Shown: positions 1 to 12,420 of the stretch, in pieces
How positions within the stretch are numbered: position 1 is the stretch's first letter
Layout of the letters: the number at the start of each line of letters is the position of its first letter
Assembly (NCBI GenBank): GCA_020055645.1
Contig: CM034547.1
Span: 70,218,884 to 70,282,883, forward strand
Direction of reading: 5' to 3'
DNA: 64,000 bases
DNA from: Tomocerus qinae
Lineage: Eukaryota; Arthropoda; Collembola; Entomobryomorpha; Tomoceridae
Notes under the pieces: model-generated
What the model saw: the letters and a program-made list of their open reading frames with translations, nothing else
What the model was told of the DNA's origin: nothing
Databases searched by the model: none
Translations under genes and position numbers: made by a program

Positions 1-48
1 GATTGTAATGTGGGAGCGAATGTTTCTTCCTTCCTTAATCCTTCCCAG

Positions 49-397
49 CTCTAGTATCTTACTCTGGGGATTTGAGAAGGCAGAGCACATCGTCTCTAAT
101 TTCTCTGATGGACTATCCGCGTTTAAAAGACATCAGTAAGCAGTACAGTTCTTTTCATATTCCCACAGTACATTACACATACATCCCCAGTCACGTTTTT
201 CTCTCTCACTTTCTGCAACATTTCTGTCTTGTAAATAGCTTCTTGGCGTTTCTTTGATCTCATGACCAAGAAGATGTCTATTGAGTTATATGGATGAAAA
301 AGCACTTGAAGCGAGACGACAATACAATATGGAATTGAATGAAGTCTATCGCAATGCAATGAGTCAGTGTCTTTCAGCTAATAGGAAATCGCATTAG
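49..397 (+). CDS. 3' end of an unrecognised gene (last two exons)
   Basis: Two exons can be joined. A pyrimidine-rich tract at about 22-46 leads into an AG at 47-48. The reading frame then stays open to 135, where a GTAAGC donor follows. An AG at 269-270 (or 272-273, same frame) reopens the frame at 271, which runs to a TAG stop at 395-397. The joined peptide is rich in charged residues at its end (MDEKALEARRQYNMELNEVY), which suggests a terminal helix. The gene must begin left of the window. A possible poly(A) signal lies at 795-800. I do not recognise the family. The alternative is that this is chance open frame in noncoding DNA; frame continuity across the splice and the good donor argue for a gene, but only moderately. 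Confidence 0.42.
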
Positions 398-794
398 GTC
401 TACCTACAATATTGTCTACTTCACTCACCTCATCCTTGATCCTATCCATCTAGCTACATGATTAGATCCCACCAATCAATAACCAACTTGTATAGCATCC
501 AGTCTTGTCTTTGCATTCTCACACGTTAAGCTATAGAGCATTATGTAACATTTTCAATTTTACGTATGTCGTACTGCAATGTTTTTTGTTGTTTATTATG
601 TGATACATAGCTGGTCTGATGTATTGGCATTGCCGTATGTTTATGTTACTACGTACTGTATCTTGAATTGTACACGGTTGCCTTTAAATTACTCCATAAC
701 AGACTAGCATTTTGATTTGAAATCTTTTCTGTTGTTGAAAAAGGCAAAGCTTACTAGGTACAAATAACTATATCGGTCGGTATACGAAGTATGG

Positions 795-800
795 AATAAA
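795..800 (+). promoter_or_regulatory. candidate poly(A) signal AATAAA
   Basis: A canonical AATAAA lies about 400 bases after the stop codon of the left-edge gene. It would fit that transcript's 3' end, but AATAAA is frequent by chance in DNA this A+T-rich. Confidence 0.25.
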
Positions 801-3355
801 TGTAATTGTAATCGGTTAATTGTTTTAAAATTCGGTCAATCGATGAGAAAAAAATTGCTATATAAACATCTAAAGCAGTCTACAAATGATCAATTCAACA
901 TGATCCGGTTTAATATTTTAGCAAAGTTGCATAACTAATGGAGAATCAACATAAAGCATAATATTATTTCACAAAAGTTGTAATGTGTAACCGTAACTAC
1001 CGAATTCCAGGGCTATTTTTGTAATAAGTGATTTTGTCACGCAATGACTTGGTAAAACGGTTAAAGTATTAAACAGTTATCTAGGTTATAATAAATTGGC
1101 ACTGGCACCTATTACCAAGAGGTTAACATATAGAAGTATGGACAGATTATTATGAAGAAGTAATAATTACTACATTATAGTGGACTATAGTGGTAATGCT
1201 TTTCCACTATAACGTGCTAAACAGGCATAGGGAGTCGGAATTGAAGGATTGGCTGACCAAGATTTCGATTCGTTTGACGAGAGATGAGTCACCCGCATAA
1301 AAGCAAACGGTTCAGTTCAGGTAGTCCCTCAGTCAGTAGTAAAAGGCCAAACGGGCATGCACGCAAGGACATTACATGCATGACTAACCTCTTTCTGTAA
1401 AGCTGTAGAATTTTCTCTTCAAATGATTCGGTCGTTGTCTAGTACAGCTGGATGTAAAGATTCTATGTAACAACAACACAGTTTCAATTTAACCCAGTAC
1501 AGCTCAACTTGGATCGATTGAAATGCAAATTAACATTATCTCGGTTTGGGTGACTTGGTTTGTGACGTTTGTGGTAGGAAGTTGAAGTTGCTATTCTTGC
1601 TTCCATCTCTTTAATAAGATACATCCAATACGTCTGCATTGCTGTCGATACAACAGACGATGAAAGTAGCAAACGATGCTAATTGTGGATTCCATGAAGA
1701 CTAAATACAGCTCATTGGTTAGGCATGTTTGATTTGTGTGGGGTCAGAGATAAGGACTGGAATAACTGCTGATAGGGGAAATGGGTCATCATTAAAATAT
1801 TTGATTCGTTTAGAGGCTTACCTTATATTAAGATTATTTACCTTCGAAGCTCTGTCAGCGGCGAGATATCAGTAATGCACAATTCTAAAAATCAGCGTTG
1901 TTACTTATTAAATGATCATTTGCTCATAATCGTACCTTCCCTACTGTACACACTATGTAAATTCACACAATAAGTAATCCTCTTCCCAAGTATGTCAACT
2001 AGGACTAGACCTTTAGTATTTCCAAACACCTCTGCCAAACTATAACTAAACCTCCTCAGTGTATTGCCTAGTCTCACACAGAACTCAACCAAATCCAATT
2101 GCATGGAATAATGAACTAAATCTGACTAATTGTATTGGAAATCAGCACCGAATTGTTACAAACTGCAATACTGCTTTCAAGACCGCTTTTATTAGTATTT
2201 TTTACTATCTGTCTGTTGTAATTTTTAATCTTTTCTAAATGCAATACCGATAACATTGTCAATAGTTTGGGCTTGAGATGAGATTAGTTTCGGCATCCTC
2301 AAAGAATTTTACTGATAATGTACTGAGAATCAGACTTCTCCATAAAAGTCTGCATTACATCTTGTTCTCTGTTGAATGAAGAAATTTAAAAAAAACTAAC
2401 GCCCCAACTAGTTCTCGGAAAACTCTTTCACGAGGTACTTGATTTTAAAGTCCGGAATCCCAAAGTGACTGCAAGTGACTTTTACTCTATTCCCAGCCCC
2501 TAATCGAACTGAAGGCGGAAATCATGTGTACGATAACTTAAAAACGGAGAAAGATAACTCTTGATAAAATGGATAAAAGTGTTTAATGCTATATGAAACT
2601 CATTGATCTTTGAATTTCTAACCTAAATCCTATCCCTAAAGCTTCCTATATATATTGTCTGCCTTTCCCTGACTATTTGGTTACACCCGTTTGATATGGT
2701 TAGCACCATTTTTGTAAAGGTGCATTTCATACTCTTTCATGTATACAATCTAAAATAAATGCACGTCTTTGATTTGTAAAATAAAAGTATTTATTTTGTA
2801 CTATTATTTGGCATCTGTTGGTTTTTGTATAAGTCACGTCATTATGGCTGAAAAACATGTTTTTATGGTCCAACAAACAAGCTAATTATTTTGAGATACA
2901 TGTTCCAAGGATATGGTAGCAGGCTAGCACAGAAATGGCGTGTCACCCTATCAGTGGGCTTGACTGATTTGTTGATCGTAAGAAATCTTTTTAATGAAGT
3001 TCTGACGTTTTAATCGGATTATCTTGTACTCTTGTACCACGGTGAGTGTCAGGTTCCCTTTCTATTAAGTTCTCGACGACATGTAAAAAAGATGGGATTC
3101 CGTCGTCTCCGCCAGGTTTAGCACGATTGAAATTATGTCAGAGCACGCTTACGAGCAGTGTAACATCATTTCGACTCACACAATTTGAACAAAGTATGTA
3201 ATAACAGAAAATACCTGTTCCATAAAATGATCTCATTATTATGTACAAATTTATTGCTCTTATTCCAAGGGCTTCAGCTTAAAGACAACCACAAGGCATT
3301 TGATTTGCCTGGTAAATACTCTAGGAATCCTGTTTTATTACTACCAAGGTAGCTG

Positions 3356-3549
3356 AAACCATGGCGACCTAACAAGGTACGCTTATAGTTTTTTAAAAAA
3401 TCTCTGAGAACCACTAATGGGGATCAAAAGGTAAGGAGCCATAGAGCATTACTCAATGGCATGGGGACGCCTGTACATTTCCCCCGTAAGTGGTTTTGAG
3501 TGAATTTCAATCCCCACTATCAGCGTACCTTGTTAGGTCGCCATGGTTT
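3356..3549. mobile_element. MITE-like element with 28-bp perfect terminal inverted repeats
   Basis: The 28 bases at 3356-3383, beginning AAACCATGGCGACC, are repeated exactly in reverse complement at 3522-3549. Inside, a weaker inverted match continues (AACCACTAATGGGG near 3410 against CCCCGTAAGTGGTT near 3482). The 194-bp unit encodes nothing. This is the form of a short nonautonomous DNA transposon. I could not define a target-site duplication, so the superfamily is unknown. Confidence 0.7.
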
Positions 3550-6500
3550 AAATTACCTTGATTACTACCGTCGCCTTCAGATTGTGCTAGAATATAACTG
3601 AAGTATGTTGCTTCAATCGCATTTCAGAAAATATCAAAATAGTACTATATAGCTATTAAAAAGGATTACTTTTAGATACTTGAATACGAAACATTTTTGG
3701 GAGCAGAATGCAATGTTAAAAGAGATACTCATTAATAGCTAACGTACTTTTGGTTCTTTTGACCAATAGTTTGCATGTATCATACAGTTTTGTTGATTCT
3801 ATTTCAGCAAAACAGAAGCTGAAGCAAATCCTTAGTTTTCATGAAAGGGAAAATGTTCAAGTATCTTTGCACACACAAGAAGTTATATTTTGCATATGTC
3901 CCAACAACTACTCAATGAACAGGGCTGGAATAATAATATATTTTTATCTGTTTATCCTGTGCAAGTGAACATTTAGGAGATGTATGCTAATTAGATTGAG
4001 TGTGAAGGCAGCCTTGATTGAATGTTTGAGCCACTAGTGCTGTGAGAGTCGCTAATTAAAGGATGCGTGAAGGGAATGCGATACTGTAATTATGTAACTA
4101 GGCATGACATGACCGCTACCATATCATAATTCTGCCCCACTCCCGACAGCACTTGCTTGCCTGTCTGCCTTATTAACATGATCCTACAATTATCATATTG
4201 TTTAGACTTAATTTCTGTCATGGAAGTCTTGTAAAGATGTCTAATCCATTCCTCTGGCTCTCCTACGATTACCATTTCACGTTTCCTCGTATCACCGTCT
4301 TACTCTCGTCAATTCCTCGCCAAATAAGGCCAATTTCTTTCTCAGTTTCTACGTTTTTGGTGTTTTCAATTCATGCGAAGCTTTTGCTCATTTTAATGGG
4401 CGTGTGACTTATCACATGCATCACTACTAACGAAACTGGTAGTCATCTATGAGTTCAGCCTCATGCATATTTATGAATTTATATTCGTTGTTTGCTTTAT
4501 TTCTCTTGATCGTTAGCTGGAGATTTATTCTTACATGGAACCACAACATAAATACATGGTCAACTGTCAAAATCTCAAGTTCGCTTCACGTCGTTGTATC
4601 ATTCAACAACAAAGTCAGAAGAACTGTATCAAAAATGATGTAAATTGATGGATATCAATGTACTTTTACTCGCACCAAGTGCCAAGGAAAGCGCATTGCA
4701 TAGCAATTACTACGAGTAAAGCGATTCCCCAAAGGCTGAGAGAGACGCCGCTCCACATCGTGTACAATTAAATACTCTTTTATCTCTTCTATCACCACAT
4801 CCACCAACCTAGCAACTAAATTGTGACGATTATCAACGTCCCCAAATCTGACAAGTGTTAATCACAATTTTTCATTATTGTAAGCGTAAAATACAGTCTT
4901 TAATTCGTCAATCCACTTACTTAGCCTTAGCCCTTGGTGTCATATAAATACTGATTATTAGCATGTGCATGGGCTACAAAGCTTTTGCGTCTGATTCCTT
5001 GCATGAAAATATAATCCCTCGTTAACTAATCAAATAATTTATAGCACTTTGCATTACGAATATTCTTTCTGAACTGTAATTGCTGATAATAAATGCCACA
5101 ACTTGATAAAGGAGTGAGGTCATCCATGTGTAGTCGTCCATGTACGTCTATTATGCCCAATATCATCTCTCCACATTCGTATCCGTACTTTTCTTTAGGC
5201 ACATATGCAATGTTCGCATTCTTTGCTGCTGACATACACGTTATATTAGCTCCAGCTCAAAGTGCAACAAAAATTCGCAAAGGACATGCATTTACTATGT
5301 GACTCGAGATGAACCAGACCTAGTATATGTTATAGTTATTTATTTATTTAATTATTTGGTATGCATTGTGTAGAATGTGTTTTAAATACATAGCTCACTA
5401 ATTGTAAATGCCAAGTGCGATTGAAAAATTGGCTTTGCACACACCCTAGAATACGCCAACCTATTATGCATTGTTATTATTAAATCATTTCAAGGTACAG
5501 ACCGGGATGAGATTCTTAAGCTGTCTTGCTTTAGTGATGGTTCGATTTGTCCTCCTGGAAGAGACGGTGCGATATGAAAGTTTTGGCGACTTCCTTCGAA
5601 AAATTCGGGTATTTATAGCCACTATCCGAGTATTACTAAAATGTCACTATAGCCATAAAGTCACAACAGACTAACAAGATATCTTTACTTGCAAAAGGCT
5701 AGAAAATAAATTTAAAAGCAACCAGGGGAGTGGAGATCGAGATTTAAACAGGAATAGATAAAGCTAACTGATGTTATGAATACTAATTGTATCTTTGTAA
5801 TGATAATATTTAAACGAATAACCCCCTTCAATTATCTTGAATGAAATAGCTGAACTTGTTAGTTTTCCTTTTGTGTTAGAAAATAATTTATCTCCAAGTA
5901 GTTCCATTTAGAAGTGAGTACTTTTATTACCCCTTCATTTAGCGAACTGACATGGAAAGGGAAATGGACGTTGAAACACTCTGACTCTCTTTTAGTAGCA
6001 GTTTGGAATTTGAAATTAGGATATTAAGCTGACATTGAGTGTAAGTGCATGCTTCGTGGATATGTATTTTAGGACGACGAAAGCTGTTAACGTTTGAGAT
6101 GTGCTTTCTATTAATAGACATAGGTAATTGTGGGGCCTTCAATTTTAATAAGACGAGACACTTGACAATTCTGCTAGGCTGAATAATGCGACTCGGGACT
6201 GCGAGTGATCTGTAGTGGTTGAGATGAGATCATAAAGTCAGATTCAGATGAGATCATTGCATAAATGAACATCGCAGTATTTCCACTTCACATTAGCCCC
6301 ACTTATCTATCAGCCAGCATAATCTGTGCAGCAGGAACATGTTATGTGTGTACTCTACCTATTACTTCTCGTGATTGCTAAATTGTCTAATGCAATAATC
6401 ATTTAGGCTAATACTAGCCATTACACCTGCAAGCCTGCAACTCGTAGTAATATGATATTTCAAGATAAGAGTTTATGATGTAGTTCGTCCGGTCTCCGGC

Positions 6501-9500
6501 CAAAAGACCTTCCACAATTCACACTCAGATTTAACAAAAGACAACTAATGAAGTGAAAAGTACACTTAATAGTATTCTCATCCCCTTCAATAATGCCAAG
6601 CAAACGCAATCATAATGAGTTGATAATATTATGATAAGAACTAATCTGTAGGTATAGACAAGGATGGGATGAGCTGAGACGTCTCGCAAGTTTGTAAATC
6701 TTATTTACGACTTTTTTAGAAAGCTAACTCAACTAAGTAAATGCTATTTCGCTATTTATGCTACATTAATGGGATATTATATTATCTGATATAAGAATAG
6801 TTCAATGGTAAAATTACACCTGCCATTCAGACATAATTACACAGAGGTAGTATACATTCCAGGCTGGATATTTTAGAAACTATTTACTTTTTCGCTTCAA
6901 AAGTCTGCTTTCCAAAAGTTGCAAAGGATATTTATTTTATGTAACTGCTTCTTTAATACACTTCCTTTAGTTATATTTTATAATACCAATAATTGCTCAT
7001 TTACACTGACTTTGAAAATAGAACTTTATTTATTTGACTTGGTTAGGAGAGCTTAAAATTCATTTCAAGGTCGTTTCTCATTTTTCATTTCCTAGCATTT
7101 CTGAAGCGTGGTGGCTTTGCTTTTCGCATGTCAACGCTAAATAGATTTCTCAGGGATGAGCCAAATTTTGAGAATAGTATACACACAAGCTCTCGGTGAA
7201 CAAAGCGGAAACAGACTGCTAGTATGTTATCCTATTTGATAGTATTGGGTTTACAAAGCAAACACGCACAGAGTGGCTTTCACATACTATTGCAAATATC
7301 TCATATCTATGTTAAGGATATCATGCACTGACTGTTGCATGCAGGTAAGAGTGGGAAAATAAACAAGGAAACGTAAATAGTAAATCCAATGCTCCACATA
7401 AACTGACAGAAAGGTGCACATTCAATCAGTTTCTTTGCCATATTATTCTACATAGGTATAGCTGGTACAATTTGCAATACTATTGTATGACATTGCATCA
7501 GTCTTTCTTTTCCTGCTAATAAAGGTACAACCTAGAGCCATTTTGATCGTAAATCAGAGCAAGTGTTTTTACTGCAGAAAACTGCAGCAAAACAAGAAAC
7601 TTCTTACGTGAACTGAGAACATTTACATAAATACACATTAACTGATTTTTACACAGCATGATTGTAATTATTGCCTTACAACAGATGTGTACCTTTATTT
7701 ACATACACTCACTAGCCAACTATCGCCAAGGCAGACTCGATAGCAAAGTAAATAGAAGTACTAACAGAGTTCAAGTGTATCTTTGTTTGTGCGTTTCGTT
7801 TCAGTGCATGCGATGTGATTGTTATCACTTACAAAAAATCTTGCTTCAGTGTAAATTGCTATATGCAATTATTATGTATGTGCTGTAATCCTTGTTTGCT
7901 AGGCAGTCAGTAAAGTCAGCTCCATTTGCATTTGCTATTATACATACTCACTTTTGAACATTTTCACCGACATGCATATATATTTCATTTCGTATTTATA
8001 CACATTAGGCAGAATTTTACTCTTATAGAACTACCTTGCTTACCAATGTACTACCATACCTTATCTAATCCACATGCTAAAATCTTCTTATATGTACAAA
8101 CATCAGAAGAGAAACAAGAATATTATTACGAAATTACCTCTGTAGATGTGGTAGGCCCACTGATGTATCCGACCAACTGATGAATACTATTTCACTGAAT
8201 AGTCCCACTGAATGATGCATGAGACTAATTGCACTACTTACTAAATAGGGATGGGTTTATCGATAATATTAATGCAGTTTACTTAATTAATTACACATTA
8301 GTCTACCTAGGTTTAAATTATGCGAGAATTTGACATTCTATTCAAAAGATATGTCATAAATAAAATCATAAAGTTATGCAACAACTCATTTTAGTTTACA
8401 GTTTTGATATCGTTTAAAAATTCTAATTCATCTCATGTTGTAATTATAGATCACATATCCATCTGGCCGGATTTGTCAGTTGGTCAACCACATAGATACC
8501 TATAGATAACCTGTACTGAATCGGTACGGACGGAGGCACGGCGTTAAATGACTTTAGATTTAGGTACCTACACAATATATATTATATCCTTTTATAATTA
8601 TCTGCTTTTCTGTTACAGGTACTATAATAATGTGCTAGTTTATTTTTATTTGCTCAAATGTCAAAGACAGAGAATGAAATGGTAACTACTTATAATAGTC
8701 GTATCGTAGCTTATCAACTCAAGTTAGGAGAGGAAACCTCCAGGCAGTCTCTGGTGAACTCACTCATATTGTGGCATTTCATTTCCTTTTCATCCCCGCC
8801 TATTGATTCTTGTCTTTCTAACAAGTTCACAATGAATGGGGTTGCACAATTCTATCTACCTCATATTTAATTTAAGGCACATCTAAATATTTATCCAGTT
8901 TTTTATTTAAGCCACCCTTACAAAATCAGAATTCAGATGCTATCAAAAATGCACGAGGTACTATACAGCACACAGAAATTCAAAGTATAAATAAGTAATA
9001 AACTTCCCTTTTTATTCAAATTGTACTTCAACGGTATAGGGTATAACATTTGTAATGTGCTATGACTTATGACTAGTTTTAATACAGGTAGCAAGCATAA
9101 CCAAAACAATCGCGAGCTGCAGTTATTGCGTTAAAAACCTTGAGTGCTATGCTTGAGTAAAATCAAGAATAAAGCCTTTTGCTAAGTCACTCAGAATGCA
9201 CTCATGCCTTATATCAAAATATCAGGCACTTCATCTACCCTAATTTGTACAAAGTTGTGCATCTTGTTAAGACTCTTAAGACATTATAATTGAATACAAA
9301 GGGACTCTGTCAACATCATTATTGATATTATTAAAAACTCAATATTAGTATTTATTCACAAATCATACTCCTGATTTTGATTACCGAAAAACGACCTATA
9401 TAAGGAAGAAGAACTTTTGTCCGTGATGGTCACGGTTAATGACGTCTTTCTTACGTACGTTGCATGAATTAACCTATCCGTTGTAATTATAATTTATTTT

Positions 9501-10113
9501 ATATCGCTTAGCACTTAAATAGTAGCAGCAGCACTATATATCGTGAGTGAAATATGAATTAAACTCTCGGCTTGAGATTTGCCATGAGTAGAGCTGACAG
9601 ACAACCTCGTTTTCTGAAATAATCTTTCGCACGTTCACAAAAGGTAAACATTAAAAGGTTATCCAAGTTTATGTGATAAATATAAATTGTCAGTATACTA
9701 ATAATTATCACAACGGGAGGGAAAGTATACAATCGCGTTTCCAATTAGAAAACTGTCATGTTACGCTTCCAGTACAACGAAACGATGTAAATAATCGATA
9801 TCTTTAGTACAAACATAATTACTGACTAACTAGCAATTTTTAAATGATGAATAGTGGATAGGGATAATAACTTAGAAATGAACATTAAAAATAATACAAG
9901 ATCATGCACCTTAGAAAACTCATTAGCATACAAGCAAAAAAACTTGAAACAAGCCAGTAATAATATTCAAATTGATATAGAATATATATTACATGCAAAT
10001 GAGTTCTATTAAATTATTTGGCTTTGAAACAATAACATGGACTTTCCGATCTACCTATTTAACTATGATACAGTTGGATTCCATTCCATTACAACGTAAG
10101 TCAGGATTGGCTA

Positions 10114-12420
10114 TTACCGATTCTCTACTTTCGTCTTAGATGCAAGCCATACAGTTCCCAAATCAATTTCCAATTGCCTGTAATGTTATACAAAAATGTA
10201 AATCACCATTAAGAAAAATGCAAGCTAAATGAATTACTATTGCTACCTCTTTTCTGTTTCAATCAATTCCAGTCGCTTAGACTTTTCACTGATTATTTCT
10301 TTAAGATTTGATGTTTCTTCCCGATGCCTGTCGCCGATAGACTCCAATATTTTTTCCAGCTCTTTACATTGATGAATAAGTTTATTCATTTCTTGCTGAT
10401 GCAGATCTTCCATAATCTGTGCAAGTCACATAGTACACATAGGTAGTATTTAATGCTTTGTGATATCATATAATTATATTAATTACCATTTGCACTTTAT
10501 TCTACATATTAATGCATTTATAAATTTATTGCGCATCAAACGACCTACGTCTAGTTGCCATTTTGTTATTACTGATGCCTTTACAATACATTAGTCAATT
10601 ACTCATTTTAATGAGCGAACGACATAACTATCATAATAACGAACCACATTGATTACTTAACTTAATATAAAATGATATACCTTGTTTTTGCCCTGGAGCT
10701 CAGCAACCAGTTCAGTTTCCTTGGATCGAAACAACATCATACGTTCGTTTACTGATATCTGTTCTTGCAATGCCTTGTCTATAGAATCTCGCTCCGAAAT
10801 TACTGCTTGTGCTAATTCCATCATTTCATTTACTGTGGCTGACGTGGCCTCACCAGACTTAGCTGCATCGCGTAGCTTTTTTTGAAATTCTTTGATCTGG
10901 CCTTCCTTGATTCTATAAAAATAATGTTCAATAAAAAATGTAGATAATATTCTATGCCTATTTCAATATCTATGACAAGTTTGTAATTGATTAAACTACA
11001 TACAAAATCGTTTCTTCCAGTGTCTTTAAATCTTCTAGTAGATTTCCATTTGTAGCTTCTAACTCTGTGGCTTCTTCCACTAATCTTTGTCTTTCTTTTT
11101 CTAATGCAGAGTTTTTATCTTGTAAAATAATTCTTTCTTCGTTATAACTTAATTTTAAATCTTCAAACAACCTGAAAAATAAAAATACAGTATACAGCAA
11201 CACCAAAAAATGCTTATTATAAGACAGTCACGATGTTATTTGTGATATCATTTGTTTTTAGATTCGTCAAACTACGTGTAATTCCAAATGAGAAAAAAAT
11301 AATAACATAGTTTTAATTCAGTGAGTCAAATACAATTAAAAATGTGTATTACCTCTTACACTCGTACACAGATGACTCATGGTCTTCTCTGGGTATCCGC
11401 CTATCAATCATGTCCGTCATTTTCGCAATTTGATCAGTAAGCATAGCACAGTGGGTTTCCAGCTGATTGTAACTAGTTTTAAAGTTGGATTGACTTTCCT
11501 TTAAATCTTTTACCCGACCATTCAACTTGGAAACTACATATATGCATATTGTTGAACTTATAAGTAAATTGTTATGCATAGCTATTGTAGTATTTTTATA
11601 TTATATTAAGTTAGGCGTTTTTGTTAATTATAAACATTTCTACCTTTACCTGTTTCATTATGGGTAGTTTTCAGAGAATCGATTTTATTTTTAAGAGCTT
11701 TTACTTGTTCCGAAAGCTTATCGTTCTGCTCTAATACCAATGCAGCGTTGTCGTAAAGTACATGCCACTCTTCCTTCGATACTGAACCCTAAAAATTAAA
11801 TAAACACACTTTAAATGAACAAATGGAAAAATAAGTTAAATTATAAAATTGATAAAATAGTAAAAAATTATTAAGCGTATTTGTTACTAAGTTTCACTAC
11901 CTTTTGCTTGGACCATGCCACTTTTTTACGCAATTCTTCGTTTTCTTTCACAATTTCTTGCCTTTGAGTTCTGATTCGTTCTAAGGCTGCTTCTTGGCTT
12001 TTAATTATTTTGTCTTTCTGTTGTATAGTTTCGTCATAGGCAGCCAACAGTGGTTTCAAATTTTTCCTTGGTTCCTTTAACCAAGCATCGGATTCTTTCT
12101 CGGGTTTATTCCTTTTGTCGTCAAATTCTGTCGGCGAGGTCGGTCCGGATGATGTGTAAATTGGTATCTCATCGGGCTTTGAAAGATACTTTAGGTGGAG
12201 CTTGTCTTTATAAAAATTCATTTCCTTCGTAAGACGATGAATTACAGATTTCAAAACATCCATATCTTCAGTTAAATTTTTATTTTCTTTGGCCAATGAT
12301 GTTGCTATCATTGCTATATTCTTATTTTGCTGTCTTTGTGATTTGCTAGTTGCCATTTTATTGGACCCCTTCGGATTTGTAACAACAAGGTAAACGAATA
12401 AGGCAGTTTTCATTGGCTTT
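10114..12420 (-). CDS. CEP89: CEP89 (CCDC123) homologue, centriolar coiled-coil protein
   Basis: Seven minus-strand exons join in frame: 12420-11901, 11788-11650, 11533-11353, 11171-11004, 10912-10681, 10416-10247 and 10177-10114, all with GT-AG borders and consistent phases. From the ATG at 12413 this gives 488 residues, shorter than the vertebrate protein of about 780. Family marks seen are the LKSVIHRLTKEM segment (about 54-65), LKPLLAAYDETI (119-130), EEWHVLYDNAALVLEQN just after the first junction (from about 177) and a C-terminal ELEVIWESTF-like end (here LEIDLGTVWLASKTKVENR). Nearly the whole protein is predicted coiled coil. CEP89 is known as a distal-appendage protein of the mother centriole needed for cilium formation. 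The exon at 12420 follows a strong acceptor (TTTTTTGCAG), so an upstream noncoding or coding exon is likely. A second in-frame ATG (MATSK, residue 20) could be the true start. Family assignment is from memory. Confidence 0.85.

Larger units (their letters stand above)
398..10113. other. gene-poor A+T-rich stretch
   Basis: I find no gene here that I can name. Open frames are short and look like chance. Two minus-strand pockets near 2415-2480 and 2990-3140 are somewhat richer in G+C and read as charged peptides, but they lack convincing splice sites. A minus-strand frame at 5026-5235 is also coding-like but is opposed by an equally long plus-strand frame. The only clear structure is the inverted-repeat element at 3356-3549. 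Confidence 0.5.

Noticed and set aside
1225-1310. Exon-like pocket after an AG at about 1228
   Set aside because: Two frames are open for under 30 codons each, with no donor and no family.
2990-3140. Minus-strand charged peptide of about 48 codons
   Set aside because: No acceptor precedes it, and an in-frame stop lies directly upstream; too short to support alone.
5026-5302. Opposed open frames of 69 codons on both strands
   Set aside because: The minus-strand peptide looks coding-like, but the plus strand is equally open, no good donor exists and no family is recognised.
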